Shown here piece after piece: positions 17,344-25,879 of a DNA stretch of 43,273 nt. Each line of letters starts with the position of its first letter. Position 1 is the first letter of the stretch. The notes under the pieces are model-generated. The model saw only the letters and a list, made by a program, of their open reading frames with translations, was not told the DNA's origin and did not search any database. The translations under genes were made by a program, and so were the position numbers. Source of the DNA: Bacteroidales bacterium. Its GTDB lineage: Bacteria; Bacteroidota; Bacteroidia; Bacteroidales; UBA932. The stretch covers positions 1 through 43,273 of the forward strand of contig JAILMV010000028.1 in NCBI GenBank assembly GCA_024692185.1, read 5' to 3'.

Positions 17344-18020
17344 GCGAAGAAGAGTTTGGAAAGGGTCATCGGATCTATGTACTGCCCGTCCTTATAGACG
17401 CGCATATTGCCGGATGCTATCTCATCGATAAGCATTACTTTTCCATCCTGGTCGTAGCCGAACTCGAACTTGATATCGTAGAGCACGAGGCCCTTGGCTT
17501 TAAGGTCGTCGGCAACCACCTGGGTAATGCGCTGGGTCATGTCTTTGATGGCGTCGTACTGCTCCGCCGTCATCACGCCCAGCACCACGAGTCCGTCCTT
17601 GGTAACCAGAGGGTCACCCTTGGCATCGTTCTTGAACGTCATTTCCACATAAGCGGGGAGATCGGTACCGGGTTCGATATATTCCCCGTAACGTTTAATG
17701 AAACTACCCACCGCCTTATGACGGCAGATAACCTCCAGACCATGGCCGAATACCTTGGCAGGAAGCACCTCCATAGTAGTGTCGGAAAGATTCGCGCTCA
17801 CATAATGGGTGCGTATGCCGGCGGCATTGAGCTTTTCAAAGAAATACACGGACATACGGAGATTCACGTCGCCGACACCCTCGATGGTAAGGCCCACGGA
17901 ATTCTCGCCCGGATCGAACACGCCGTCCTTGCCAGTGCAATCATCTTTGAATTTCAGAAGGAAATGACCGTTGTCAAGGGCAAAGACATCTTTTGTCTTG
18001 CCTGTGTAAACTCGTTTCAT
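17340..18020 (-). CDS. purC: SAICAR synthetase, copy 2 (short type), first gene of the pur operon
   Basis: 226 residues from ATG at 18020. An in-frame ATG at 18101 lies upstream of the promoter and would add 27 hydrophobic, non-family residues, so it is rejected. The sequence [64 protein letters not shown] and [17 protein letters not shown] fits the short SAICAR synthetase clade familiar from Clostridia, clearly different from the copy downstream of purL. Both keep the substrate and ATP motifs as far as can be read. It heads the ten-gene operon, with a TAnnTTTG box 43 bases upstream and only about 37 bases of leader, too short for a purine riboswitch. Confidence 0.93.
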   Translation of the reverse strand: MKRVYTGKTKDVFALDNGHFLLKFKDDCTGKDGVFDPGENSVGLTIEGVGDVNLRMSVYFFEKLNAAGIRTHYVSANLSDTTMEVLPAKVFGHGLEVICRHKAVGSFIKRYGEYIEPGTDLPAYVEMTFKNDAKGDPLVTKDGLVVLGVMTAEQYDAIKDMTQRITQVVADDLKAKGLVLYDIKFEFGYDQDGKVMLIDEIASGNMRVYKDGQYIDPMTLSKLFFA

Positions 18021-18062
18021 ATATAAAATATAGGTACTGATGATTCTACCAACAACGGGACA

Positions 18063-18090
18063 CAAATTTACTAAAAAAATCGTAAATTTG
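18063..18090. promoter_or_regulatory. Symmetric divergent promoters of the pur operon and WG-repeat gene
   Basis: CAAATTTAC (18063-18071) and GTAAATTTG (18082-18090) form a perfect 9-bp inverted repeat with a 10-base A-rich centre. Each arm contains a TAAATTTG -7 box: minus strand 18070-18063 for purC, plus strand 18083-18090 for the WG-repeat gene. Two polymerases would bind back to back, and a dimeric repressor could also use the symmetry. Confidence 0.6.
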
Positions 18091-18117
18091 AAAGTTCTCA
18101 AAAAGACTTATTAACAA

Positions 18118-20154
18118 ATGACTAAGAGTTTTCAACATGTACTTGCCCTTTTTTGCGGCGTAGCACTCTGCCTGTCTTTCACCGCTCAGGCTCAGGACCT
18201 GAAACCCGTCAAAGACAAAGCCACGAAGAAGTATGGCTATCAGATGAAAGGCAAGAAAAAGGTCTGGGTAATCCAGCCTCAATATGACGATGCGAAGCGT
18301 TTCGTGGACGGTTATGCTGAAATCGAAGTGGGCGGATACACCGGACTGATCAATGAATACGGCGAGATGATTTTCGCCCCTAAGTACACCAATATAAGCA
18401 AGTTCGACAAATTCGGGCTGTGCGAACTGACGCGCAGGACCAGCAATGGGAAGTTCCACGGAATAGGCGACATGGCCGGCAACATAATCATCCCGGTAGA
18501 AGCCGAGAACGTGAGCGTGGACCGTTACGGCAACTTCCTCTATGCCAAATATATCACCAAGGTTCCCAACTTCAAGCCGGTTCCCCTGTGGGGCGTGTAT
18601 GACAGGACGGGCAAAGAGGTGTTCGAGCCTCAGTTCTCCGGCATTCCCAGCTTCCGCGAAGGCGTAGGCATAGTCAAATCCGGCATTAACGGTCTTTACG
18701 GGATGGCCGGAGCCGACGGCAGCATCCTCCGTCCTTTCAAGTATCTTTACATCTACTACTCCTCCGGAAATTACGAGGCCCTCGGGACCGACCTCAGCCA
18801 TCATGTATGGGGCTTCGATCTCAGGAGCAGCAGCACTATGCGCCAGATAGGTGCAGTCATCCCCTACGATGTAAAAAATGACCCCGTACGCCTGGCAGCC
18901 TGGCATAAAGGTCCCGTGGGAGAACGCTTGCACAGCAACAACGTCAAGATAATGGAGACCCATATGGGTTACTACGGGGCACAGACTGCCTGCCGTAATA
19001 TCCCTATCGACTGGGGCTTCAAACGCTTCATCCGCCTCGAGCCCTGCATAGTACCCGCAGGCACGCCGGATGCCATGTACTATAGCACCGGGCAGCGCTA
19101 CTACACCCTCAAGGCCCTGCTTTACGAGGCCGACGGGACCTTTGTCCGCGAGGTCTGCAGCCGAGGCTGGTTGGAGGGAGATTGCGCCGAAGGAGCCATC
19201 TACAATGCAGACGGCAAGGAGCGCTGGATGATCTTTGCGAACCCCAACACCATAGCCCTTCCCGCATTCACTACCGATCTTTACGATTACAGGCCCTTCG
19301 GCCATTCCGACATTTATGAAGGTCTGGGAATCAGCATCCAGGAGATGAACGAGCTGCGCAGCGTATATGACTTCTCCAATAGGACAAGGGCCCTTTATGA
19401 GGCCGAGAACCTCGGAGTAAGCTCCTACACTCCCCGCATCCCCAGTTCGGTCCACGCAAGGGCCGAGTTCAATGCCAGCAGGTCCCCCATCTTCCATTAT
19501 CCTTTCCACATGGGCGAGGTGGTCAACTGCGCCGTGCATGAGAAGGACGGAAAGATAGAGGTAGAGCTCAGCGACGACCTCGTATGCATGTTCAGGGACA
19601 GGATTTCGGATCCTAGCTACACCTTCAGCGAAGGCCCCGAAGTCATCTACTGGGGCCCCAACAATGCCCGTACCGTAAGGCTCAGCCTGGAAGCCATGCC
19701 TCACAGTGGCAATTATACCCAGGACGACCTTTACGGGACTGGTTATGCCTATATGCTCGTGCTGAACATGTATGAGGAGGATGGCAGCTGGCTGCGTACC
19801 CTGGGAGCAGCTCCCTGGGTAGATTTCCTGCAGGACGGCATACTGGTTTTCGAACCTCTCGGAATTGCGCTGATTTCTCCTTTCACCGGCCTGGACAGTT
19901 ACAACAAGGATTACAGCCATCATCAACCGCAGTACCATCAGCCGCAGAGCCACAGCCAGTCACCGAGTCGCAGCCAGACAGCGAGTCGCAGTTATGGCAC
20001 CAGAGTCAGCGGAGGAGCCCGCAACAGTGTTGCAGGGGCCGGTACTGCTAATCAAGAGCCAGTCAGCAAAGCAGCTCCTATGGTCCGTTTCAAGCCGGTT
20101 CCCCACAGCCTCTCGGCTCTCGAATCAGCACTCAGACACGGCAACGTCCAGTAA
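18118..20154 (+). CDS. Secreted WG-repeat protein
   Basis: 678 residues. Signal peptide 1-25 (ends TAQAQ). Residues about 35-230 contain WG (KWG-type) repeats: each unit is roughly a glycine/tryptophan beta pair followed by a hydrophobic strand and F-x-x-A/P-x-Y-D/T, for example VIQPQYDDAKRFVDGYAEIE and MIFAPKYTNISKFDKFG. The middle 230-600 is tryptophan- and tyrosine-rich with no assigned family. The tail (about 600-650) is low-complexity Ser/Gln/His (HHQPQYHQPQSHSQSPSRSQ). A periplasmic or surface role is inferred; the function is unknown. It is divergent from the pur operon and ends at a bidirectional terminator. Confidence 0.82.
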   Translation: MTKSFQHVLALFCGVALCLSFTAQAQDLKPVKDKATKKYGYQMKGKKKVWVIQPQYDDAKRFVDGYAEIEVGGYTGLINEYGEMIFAPKYTNISKFDKFGLCELTRRTSNGKFHGIGDMAGNIIIPVEAENVSVDRYGNFLYAKYITKVPNFKPVPLWGVYDRTGKEVFEPQFSGIPSFREGVGIVKSGINGLYGMAGADGSILRPFKYLYIYYSSGNYEALGTDLSHHVWGFDLRSSSTMRQIGAVIPYDVKNDPVRLAAWHKGPVGERLHSNNVKIMETHMGYYGAQTACRNIPIDWGFKRFIRLEPCIVPAGTPDAMYYSTGQRYYTLKALLYEADGTFVREVCSRGWLEGDCAEGAIYNADGKERWMIFANPNTIALPAFTTDLYDYRPFGHSDIYEGLGISIQEMNELRSVYDFSNRTRALYEAENLGVSSYTPRIPSSVHARAEFNASRSPIFHYPFHMGEVVNCAVHEKDGKIEVELSDDLVCMFRDRISDPSYTFSEGPEVIYWGPNNARTVRLSLEAMPHSGNYTQDDLYGTGYAYMLVLNMYEEDGSWLRTLGAAPWVDFLQDGILVFEPLGIALISPFTGLDSYNKDYSHHQPQYHQPQSHSQSPSRSQTASRSYGTRVSGGARNSVAGAGTANQEPVSKAAPMVRFKPVPHSLSALESALRHGNVQ

Positions 20155-20176
20155 TGGATACGACATAACAAAAAAA

Positions 20177-20205
20177 AGAGATCGGCGGGTGCCGATCTCT
20201 TTTTT
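20177..20205. terminator. Bidirectional terminator between the WG-repeat gene and dnaK
   Basis: 10-bp perfect stem AGAGATCGGC/GCCGATCTCT (20177-20186 with 20191-20200), loop GGGT, A run on the left and T run on the right, so it works on both strands for the convergent genes. Confidence 0.93.
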
Positions 20206-20221
20206 ATCGTATGGCCGAGGC

Positions 20222-22126
20222 TTACTGCTCGTCGGGAGCATTGTTTCCGCCGCCGTAGTCAGGACCCGGACCCTGAGGGCCACCCTGAGGGCCCTGAGGA
20301 CCGGCCTGGGGGCCGCCCTGGGCACCTGCCTGCTGACCAGCCTGGTACATCTTCTCGAAAGCCTTGCTGAGAGCAGCCGAGTACTTGTCGATGTCTTCCA
20401 GATTCTGGTTCTTGACAGCCTCCTTAAGAGGATTCAGGTTGCTTTCGACCTCTGCCTTAACGTCTGCAGGAACCTTGTCCCCGTTGTCCTTGAGGAACTT
20501 CTCTGCCTGGAAGCAGAGGGCATCTGCATTGTTGATCTTGTCCACCTTTTCCTTGGCAGCCTTGTCGGCATCCTCGTTGGCCTTGGCCTCATCGCGCATA
20601 CGCTTGATTTCGTCCTCGCTCAGGCCGCTCGATGCTTCGATGCGGATGTGCTGCTCCTTGCCGGTGCTCTTGTCCTTTGCGGATACGCTCAGGATACCGT
20701 TGGTATCGATGTCGAAGGAAACTTCGATCTGAGGGATTCCACGAGGTGCAGGTGCGATTCCGTCGAGGTGGAAGATACCGATCTGCTTGTTGTCTTTGGC
20801 CATCGGACGCTCGCCCTGGAGGACGCGGATCTCGACTGAAGGCTGGTTGTCGGCAGCGGTGCTGAACACCTGCTCCTTATGCACAGGAATGGTAGTATTG
20901 CTTTCGATGAGCTTGGTCATCACTCCGCCGAGGGTCTCGATACCGAGGCTCAGAGGGGTAACGTCGAGCAGGAGGACATCCTTCACGTCGCCGGCGAGCA
21001 CGCCGCCCTGGATGGATGCGCCGATTGCCACGACCTCATCGGGGTTGACGCTCTTGTTGGGTTCTTTTCCGAAGAAGTTCTTCACGAGTTCCTGGATCTT
21101 GGGGATACGGGTGGAACCGCCCACGAGAAGGACCTCGTCGATGTCGGAGGTATTGAGATGTGCATCCTGCAGGGCCTTGCGGCAAGGCTCGATACTGCGC
21201 TGGAACAGGTTGTCGCAGAGGGCTTCGAACTTGGCACGGGTAAGGCTCTTCACGAGGTGGCGGGGAACGCCGTCAACTGCGGTGATGTAAGGCAGGTTGA
21301 TCTCGGTGCTGGTCTGGTTGGAGAGCTCGATCTTGGCCTTTTCGGCAGCTTCCTTGAGGCGCTGGAGGGCCATAGGGTCCTTCTTGAGGTCGAGACCGCT
21401 GTTCTCGGCAGCGAACTCGCTGGCGAGCCAGTCGATGATGACCTGGTCGAAATCGTCACCTCCGAGGTGGGTGTCACCGTTGGTGGACTTGACCTCGAAC
21501 ACACCGTCGCCGAGTTCCAGGATGGAGATATCGAAGGTACCGCCGCCCAGGTCGTACACAGCGACCTTCATGTTCTTGTTCTTCTTGTCCAGACCGTATG
21601 CAAGAGCTGCTGCGGTAGGCTCGTTGATGATACGCTTCACATCGAGGCCTGCGATCTTGCCGGCTTCCTTGGTAGCCTGACGCTGGGAGTCGGAGAAGTA
21701 TGCAGGGACGGTGATGACAGCCTCGGTAACAGGCTGGCGGAGATAATCTTCCGCAGTCTTCTTCATCTTCTGGAGGATGATGGCGGAAATCTCCTGAGGA
21801 GAATACATACGGCCGTTGATGTCCACGCGGGGGGTATTGTTCTCGCCCTTCACCACGCTATAAGGTACGCGGGAGATTTCCTTGCCTACCTGGTCGTAGG
21901 TCTCGCCCATGAACCTCTTGATGGAGAATACTGTATTCTTAGGATTGGTGATGGCCTGACGCTTGGCAGGATTACCCACCTTGCGCTCGCCGTCGTCGGT
22001 GAAAGCGACCACCGAAGGAGTGGTGCGCTGACCTTCGTTATTGATGATTACGGTAGGCTGGTTGCCTTCCATGACCGCTACGCAACTGTTGGTTGTTCCG
22101 AGGTCGATTCCAATGATTTTTCCCAT
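20222..22126 (-). CDS. dnaK: Chaperone protein DnaK (Hsp70)
   Basis: 634 residues, full length. N-terminal ATPase (about 1-380): [63 protein letters not shown]. Substrate-binding domain about 390-540 ([14 protein letters not shown]), helical lid, then a disordered Gly/Pro/Gln tail ending NNAPDEQ rather than the common EEVD-like end. No CIRCE operator (TTAGCACTC-N9-GAGTGCTAA) is visible upstream, and no dnaJ or grpE follows; a terminator does. An imperfect Bacteroidota promoter could lie in the 119 bases shared with the divergent pseudouridine synthase gene. Confidence 0.98.
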   Translation of the reverse strand: MGKIIGIDLGTTNSCVAVMEGNQPTVIINNEGQRTTPSVVAFTDDGERKVGNPAKRQAITNPKNTVFSIKRFMGETYDQVGKEISRVPYSVVKGENNTPRVDINGRMYSPQEISAIILQKMKKTAEDYLRQPVTEAVITVPAYFSDSQRQATKEAGKIAGLDVKRIINEPTAAALAYGLDKKNKNMKVAVYDLGGGTFDISILELGDGVFEVKSTNGDTHLGGDDFDQVIIDWLASEFAAENSGLDLKKDPMALQRLKEAAEKAKIELSNQTSTEINLPYITAVDGVPRHLVKSLTRAKFEALCDNLFQRSIEPCRKALQDAHLNTSDIDEVLLVGGSTRIPKIQELVKNFFGKEPNKSVNPDEVVAIGASIQGGVLAGDVKDVLLLDVTPLSLGIETLGGVMTKLIESNTTIPVHKEQVFSTAADNQPSVEIRVLQGERPMAKDNKQIGIFHLDGIAPAPRGIPQIEVSFDIDTNGILSVSAKDKSTGKEQHIRIEASSGLSEDEIKRMRDEAKANEDADKAAKEKVDKINNADALCFQAEKFLKDNGDKVPADVKAEVESNLNPLKEAVKNQNLEDIDKYSAALSKAFEKMYQAGQQAGAQGGPQAGPQGPQGGPQGPGPDYGGGNNAPDEQ

Positions 22127-22216
22127 GATATTGTGTTTTTCTTGTTTTTCTGTTAATCTGTCACACTACAGGCGACGCTTTTCATTACAACTAAAGCTGT
22201 GCCACCCGAGCAATTG

Positions 22217-22229
22217 TGACAAATTGTCA
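22217..22229. promoter_or_regulatory. 13-bp palindrome in the dnaK / pseudouridine synthase divergent region
   Basis: TGACAAATTGTCA: perfect 6-bp arms around a central A. It lies immediately upstream of the -7 box at 22231, where a bound protein would block the plus-strand promoter. Function unproven. Confidence 0.4.
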
Positions 22230-22230
22230 T

Positions 22231-22238
22231 TATCTTTG
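22231..22238 (+). promoter_or_regulatory. -7 box (TATCTTTG) of the pseudouridine synthase gene
   Basis: TATCTTTG, seven bases before the ATG at 22246, so the transcript would be almost leaderless. It rules out a GTG start at 22216. Confidence 0.55.
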
Positions 22239-22245
22239 CACGCAT

Positions 22246-22941
22246 ATGGATTATTCCGACATCGCATCCCGTATTGTCTATGAGGACAACCACCTGCTTG
22301 TAATCGACAAGAAGGTCGGGGAGATAGTCCAAGGGGACAAGACCGGGGACGAGCCTCTAAGCGAGACCCTGAAAGCATTCATAAAGGAACGTGACAACAA
22401 GCCGGGGAACGTGTTTCTCGGAGTTACCCACCGTCTGGACAGGCCTGTGAGCGGGCTGTGCATCTTTGCCAAGACATCCAAGGCCCTGGAAAGGCTGAAC
22501 GCGATGTTCCGCGACGGTGAGGTGCACAAGACCTATCTGGCCCTGTGCTGTGCTGCGCCTGCCGAAAAGGAGGGCCTGCTGGAAGACTGGATGGAGCGCA
22601 ACGAAAAACTGAACAAGAGTTTCATCACCCGCAAACCCGGGCCCAAGGCCAAGCTTGCAAAGCTTCGCTACCGCCACATTGCGGATACTGACAGATACTT
22701 TCTGTTGGAAGTGGAGCTGCTGACCGGCCGCCATCATCAGATACGCTGCCAGCTCTCGCACATGGGTTGCCCCATCAAAGGCGACCTGAAATACGGTGCC
22801 CCGCGCTCGAACCGCGACGGAGGCATCTGCCTACAGGCCCACAGCATCAGATTCATTCATCCTGTGAAGAAAGAAGAGCTTCTTCTCGAGGCATCCTTAC
22901 CTCAATCTTGGAAATTGCCGGACGAGGTTTTGAAAGCCTGA
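22246..22941 (+). CDS. RluA-family RNA pseudouridine synthase
   Basis: 231 residues. Converts uridine to pseudouridine in rRNA or tRNA; the exact target is not readable. The family motif HRLDRPVSG (catalytic Asp) sits at about 65-73, followed by LFAK-type CIFAKT, and the RxHQIR motif near GRHHQIRCQLSHMGCPIKGD. There is no N-terminal S4 domain, like short RluA/TruC-type proteins. The ATG at 22246 is preferred to an upstream in-frame GTG because the -7 box lies between them. Its last 89 bases overlap the end of the convergent AraC-type gene. Confidence 0.9.
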   Translation: MDYSDIASRIVYEDNHLLVIDKKVGEIVQGDKTGDEPLSETLKAFIKERDNKPGNVFLGVTHRLDRPVSGLCIFAKTSKALERLNAMFRDGEVHKTYLALCCAAPAEKEGLLEDWMERNEKLNKSFITRKPGPKAKLAKLRYRHIADTDRYFLLEVELLTGRHHQIRCQLSHMGCPIKGDLKYGAPRSNRDGGICLQAHSIRFIHPVKKEELLLEASLPQSWKLPDEVLKA

Positions 22942-23908
22942 GGCGGGTCAGCATGTCCGACGGGGCCTCGTCCATGAACATCCTGAACGACATATTGAAA
23001 GTTACCTGGGAGTGGAAACCTGACATGAATGCCAGTTCTATCACCTTCAGGTAGGGGTCTTCTCTCATCATCTTGACAGCATAGGCCACGCGGTGCCAGT
23101 TCACGTACTGGCGGAAGTTCTTGTTGGTGTACTTGTTCACGGCGCGGCTGATATAGACCTTGTTCACCTTCAGTATGTCAGCCATCTCCACCAAGGTGAA
23201 CTTGTCGTTCAGATAGGGTTTCTTGTCCCTCATCAGCTGCTCCACCCTGTTGTATATCTTGTTGAGTATGTTCGTCTCTACCTCAGGGACCGAGCCGAGA
23301 CTATTACCGTTGGATATTATTATAGACTGTATGCGCCTCTCTTTCTTTTGCCTGATTATGACGGTGTGCCCGGTCAGGGTCCTGTAATGCAGGAAGACGT
23401 CCGTAATGAATATGGCTACGGCCGCAACGATGAAAGGGACCGGGGACTGGCTCTTTTCGTTCATGAACATGAGCAAGGGCACGAAAAGCATTATGTCCAG
23501 GTTGAAAAGGGCTCTGGAATCCTCCTCGGCGCTGCACCAAGGGGCGTCTTTGCGGAAAAGGGATGCCGGTTCCTTGTATTTCCTGTAAACCCATTCACTG
23601 AGGATAATTGCCGAGATGAAGGCGCTGGGCAGCAGGAAGAGAATTACGCAGTCATCCGCATCGGCCACGAAAAAATTTGCGGTCAGATAATATACCGACA
23701 CCGAAGCGCACATATACGCCGATGTTTTTGCGTCTTCCCTGGTTAGCGGGTTGGACACATATATTACCGCCGCAGCCAGAAGGTAGCAACAAAGTTTCAA
23801 AACCTTAAGTCTGGCGTCCGTATCGACCCCTCCCGTCAACATCAGCAGCACGAACAGCACGATCGGCGTGAACCTCAGGGCCATGTGAATAGTGAAGATT
23901 TTTTTCAT
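22853..23908 (-). CDS. Membrane-anchored AraC-family transcriptional regulator
   Basis: 351 residues. The first 180 residues contain about five or six hydrophobic segments (for example 9-25, 36-52, 64-80, 90-106, 160-172), so the protein is probably in the inner membrane. A cytoplasmic AraC/XylS-type double helix-turn-helix follows at about 225-325: LVEMADILKVNKVYISRAVN and RVAYAVKMMREDPYLKVIEL with AFMSGFHSQVTFNMSFR. The pattern is typical of Bacteroidota one-component regulators with a multi-helix sensor. Targets unknown. Direct repeats and an inverted repeat upstream may be its own operators. Confidence 0.85.
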   Translation of the reverse strand: MKKIFTIHMALRFTPIVLFVLLMLTGGVDTDARLKVLKLCCYLLAAAVIYVSNPLTREDAKTSAYMCASVSVYYLTANFFVADADDCVILFLLPSAFISAIILSEWVYRKYKEPASLFRKDAPWCSAEEDSRALFNLDIMLFVPLLMFMNEKSQSPVPFIVAAVAIFITDVFLHYRTLTGHTVIIRQKKERRIQSIIISNGNSLGSVPEVETNILNKIYNRVEQLMRDKKPYLNDKFTLVEMADILKVNKVYISRAVNKYTNKNFRQYVNWHRVAYAVKMMREDPYLKVIELAFMSGFHSQVTFNMSFRMFMDEAPSDMLTRLRLSKPRPAISKIEVRMPREEALLSSQDE

Positions 23909-23942
23909 ATAGTTCCCCCTTTGGCTTGCAATATAATAATAT

Positions 23943-23972
23943 CCCCTGTTTGCAGGTAGTCCTGAACAGGGG
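23943..23972. repeat. Inverted repeat between araC-type gene and yitT; possible terminator or operator
   Basis: CCCCTGTT (23943-23950) and AACAGGGG (23965-23972), 8 bp, with nested CAGG/CCTG, so a long stem with a two-base bulge forms. The minus-strand tail is ATATTATTATATT, A/T-rich but no clear T run. It is 35 bases upstream of the AraC-type start and about 55 after the yitT stop. Confidence 0.45.
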
Positions 23973-24010
23973 GTAAAAACTAAAATTTATGTTTGCGTAG
24001 GTCCAAGTTT

Positions 24011-24031
24011 TTACCTACACATATTACCTAC
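24011..24031. repeat. Direct repeats TTACCTAC upstream of the AraC-type gene
   Basis: TTACCTAC occurs at 24011-24018 and 24024-24031, 13 bases apart, and an inverted half site GTAGG at 23997-24001. The second copy overlaps the yitT stop codon. Direct repeats about one helical turn apart are a common layout of AraC-family binding sites. Confidence 0.4.
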
Positions 24032-24960
24032 ATCTTTTTCTTGATCTCGTCGAAGCCCTTTCCATACACTCCAGTGACCGAAGATACCGAAAGGAAGGCA
24101 TCCGGATCTATCATCTTTATGTAGCGCAGAAGCAGGTTGAGATCGGTCTTGCGGGTCAGGACCATAAGCACCTCGGTCTGCTCCTTGGTGTACCAGCCCT
24201 TGCCGTCCAGGACGGTTACGCCACGGTGCAGGTCCTTGGTGATGGAGTCCGCAATCTTGGCATAATGCTTCGACAGTATGAACAGCTGCACGCTCTGGCG
24301 CGAACCGGTGATTACCAGATCCAGCACCGTGCTGTTTATTGTAATCAATATGAAACCATATACCACCGTGGTCAGTTTCTCGATGAAAGGAACCAGGGTG
24401 CCATCTGCCTTGTAAGAAGGTATCAGCAGCGAGGAAAGGATTACGACCACGTCCATGTAGAGGATGAGCCTGCCCGGGGAAACGTTCCGGTACTTGTTCA
24501 CCATCAGGGCGATGATGTCGGTGCCGCCCGTACTGCCGCCTGCCACCATGGTCAAACCTATGCCGACGCCTACCATGATACCACCCATAATGGTACTCAT
24601 CAGCTTTCCGTTGTCGAGCGAGATGGCCTGGATGAAATCGGCAGGAATTATGCCCTGGAAGAGGTTCAGGCCTATCGAGGCAAGAATGGTCGCATAGATG
24701 GTCTTCCAACCGAAACTGAAGCCCAGCACGAATAGGGCCGCAATTATCAACGCGACATTGATCACGAAGTAGGAATAACCTATCTTGATGACACCATGGG
24801 TCGCGTATTGCAGAATTGCAGAGAGGCCGGTCACGCCGCCGCCGACCAAGTTGTTGGTGACAAGGAAAATGCTCCATCCTAACACATAGAGCAGTATGCC
24901 CAGGGTAACCAGGGCGTATTCCTTGACCGTACGTCCTACGCTAGTTTGTTTGATCGCCAT
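24028..24960 (-). CDS. YitT-family membrane protein, copy 2
   Basis: 310 residues. Six hydrophobic segments in the first 190 residues (YitT membrane domain: [45 protein letters not shown]), followed by a C-terminal DUF2179-type cytoplasmic domain at about 225-305 (RGVTVLDGKGWYTKEQTEVL). The biochemical role of YitT proteins is unknown. Its ATG overlaps the end of the preceding copy by 20 bases. Last gene of the operon headed by the SPOR lipoprotein. Confidence 0.9.
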   Translation of the reverse strand: MAIKQTSVGRTVKEYALVTLGILLYVLGWSIFLVTNNLVGGGVTGLSAILQYATHGVIKIGYSYFVINVALIIAALFVLGFSFGWKTIYATILASIGLNLFQGIIPADFIQAISLDNGKLMSTIMGGIMVGVGIGLTMVAGGSTGGTDIIALMVNKYRNVSPGRLILYMDVVVILSSLLIPSYKADGTLVPFIEKLTTVVYGFILITINSTVLDLVITGSRQSVQLFILSKHYAKIADSITKDLHRGVTVLDGKGWYTKEQTEVLMVLTRKTDLNLLLRYIKMIDPDAFLSVSSVTGVYGKGFDEIKKKM

Positions 24961-25879
24961 TATTGTTTTTCTTTTTACCGCTGATTCCGGCTTTTATTTC
25001 TTCGAAACCTTCTCCATATACGCTACCTACGGAGTTCACCGTCAGGAAGGCCTTGTCGTCCAGGGACTTGATAACCTTGGTAACCTCGGGAACCTCATTC
25101 CTGCGCATAAGCAGCAGAAGCACGTCCTTTTCCTTCTTGGTGTACCAGCCTATAGCCTTCAGCACGGTCACTCCCCTCTCCATCTTTCCAATGATGTAAT
25201 CCGCAATCTCTTTCTGCTTGGAAGAGAACACCAGCAGCTGCACGGCGCCTCTGTCACCTACCACCACATAGTCGATTACGCAGGCATAGGTGGCCATCAT
25301 GATATAGCCATAGACCATATCGCCGAAGGCCCTGCCAGGCAGGAACAGAATGGAGGTGATGATGATGAAGTCGGTAATCAGGAACATGAAGCTCAGGGAT
25401 ACCGGCCAGTACTTGTTCACTATCAGGGCAATGATGTCGGTGCCTCCGGTACTGCCACCTTTGCGAATGGTAAGGCCGATACCGACAGCCTCAAGCACAC
25501 CGGCAATTACGGGAATCATCACCTTCTCGGGCACATAGAAGAAGTTGCCCGGGATGGCCTGCATCCAGCCGAGGCCTGCGAAAAGCTTCAGGGCCAGGGC
25601 CTGGATCGCGATGCAGTAGATGGTGCGGAAGCCGAAACCGATGCCGAACACCAGTATGGCCAGGATAATCAAGGCAACGTTTATCACGGCATAGGAGTAA
25701 GAAGCTATGATAGCTCCGCCAGTTGCATACTCGATCACGGCGCAAAGACCCATCAAGCCGCCTGCCGACATGCCGTTAGGTATCATGAAGCACTCCCAGG
25801 CCACCGTCACGAACAGCACGCCCAGGGTCATCACCAGATAATCCGCGAGGGTAGATACTACTTTATTCTTCTGTTTCAT
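24941..25879 (-). CDS. YitT-family membrane protein, copy 1
   Basis: 312 residues with the same two-part layout as the next gene: membrane domain with [21 protein letters not shown] at about 150-170 and a C-terminal DUF2179-type domain ([20 protein letters not shown]). The two copies share long identical stretches around [12 protein letters not shown] and GVTVL, so they are tandem duplicates that have drifted. Its ATG overlaps the leuS stop by four bases (ATGA), so it is co-translated with leuS. Transported or bound ligand unknown. Confidence 0.9.
   Translation of the reverse strand: MKQKNKVVSTLADYLVMTLGVLFVTVAWECFMIPNGMSAGGLMGLCAVIEYATGGAIIASYSYAVINVALIILAILVFGIGFGFRTIYCIAIQALALKLFAGLGWMQAIPGNFFYVPEKVMIPVIAGVLEAVGIGLTIRKGGSTGGTDIIALIVNKYWPVSLSFMFLITDFIIITSILFLPGRAFGDMVYGYIMMATYACVIDYVVVGDRGAVQLLVFSSKQKEIADYIIGKMERGVTVLKAIGWYTKKEKDVLLLLMRRNEVPEVTKVIKSLDDKAFLTVNSVGSVYGEGFEEIKAGISGKKKNNNGDQTN

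Noticed and set aside
18021-18062. Purine or other riboswitch in the pur operon leader
   Set aside because: The predicted leader is only about 37 bases with no conserved aptamer sequence.
18021-18101. Longer start of purC copy 2 at 18101
   Set aside because: It would start upstream of the TAAATTTG promoter and adds 27 hydrophobic residues not found in SAICAR synthetases.
22127-22245. CIRCE/HrcA heat-shock operator upstream of dnaK
   Set aside because: TTAGCACTC-N9-GAGTGCTAA or close variants are not present; only a different 13-bp palindrome is.
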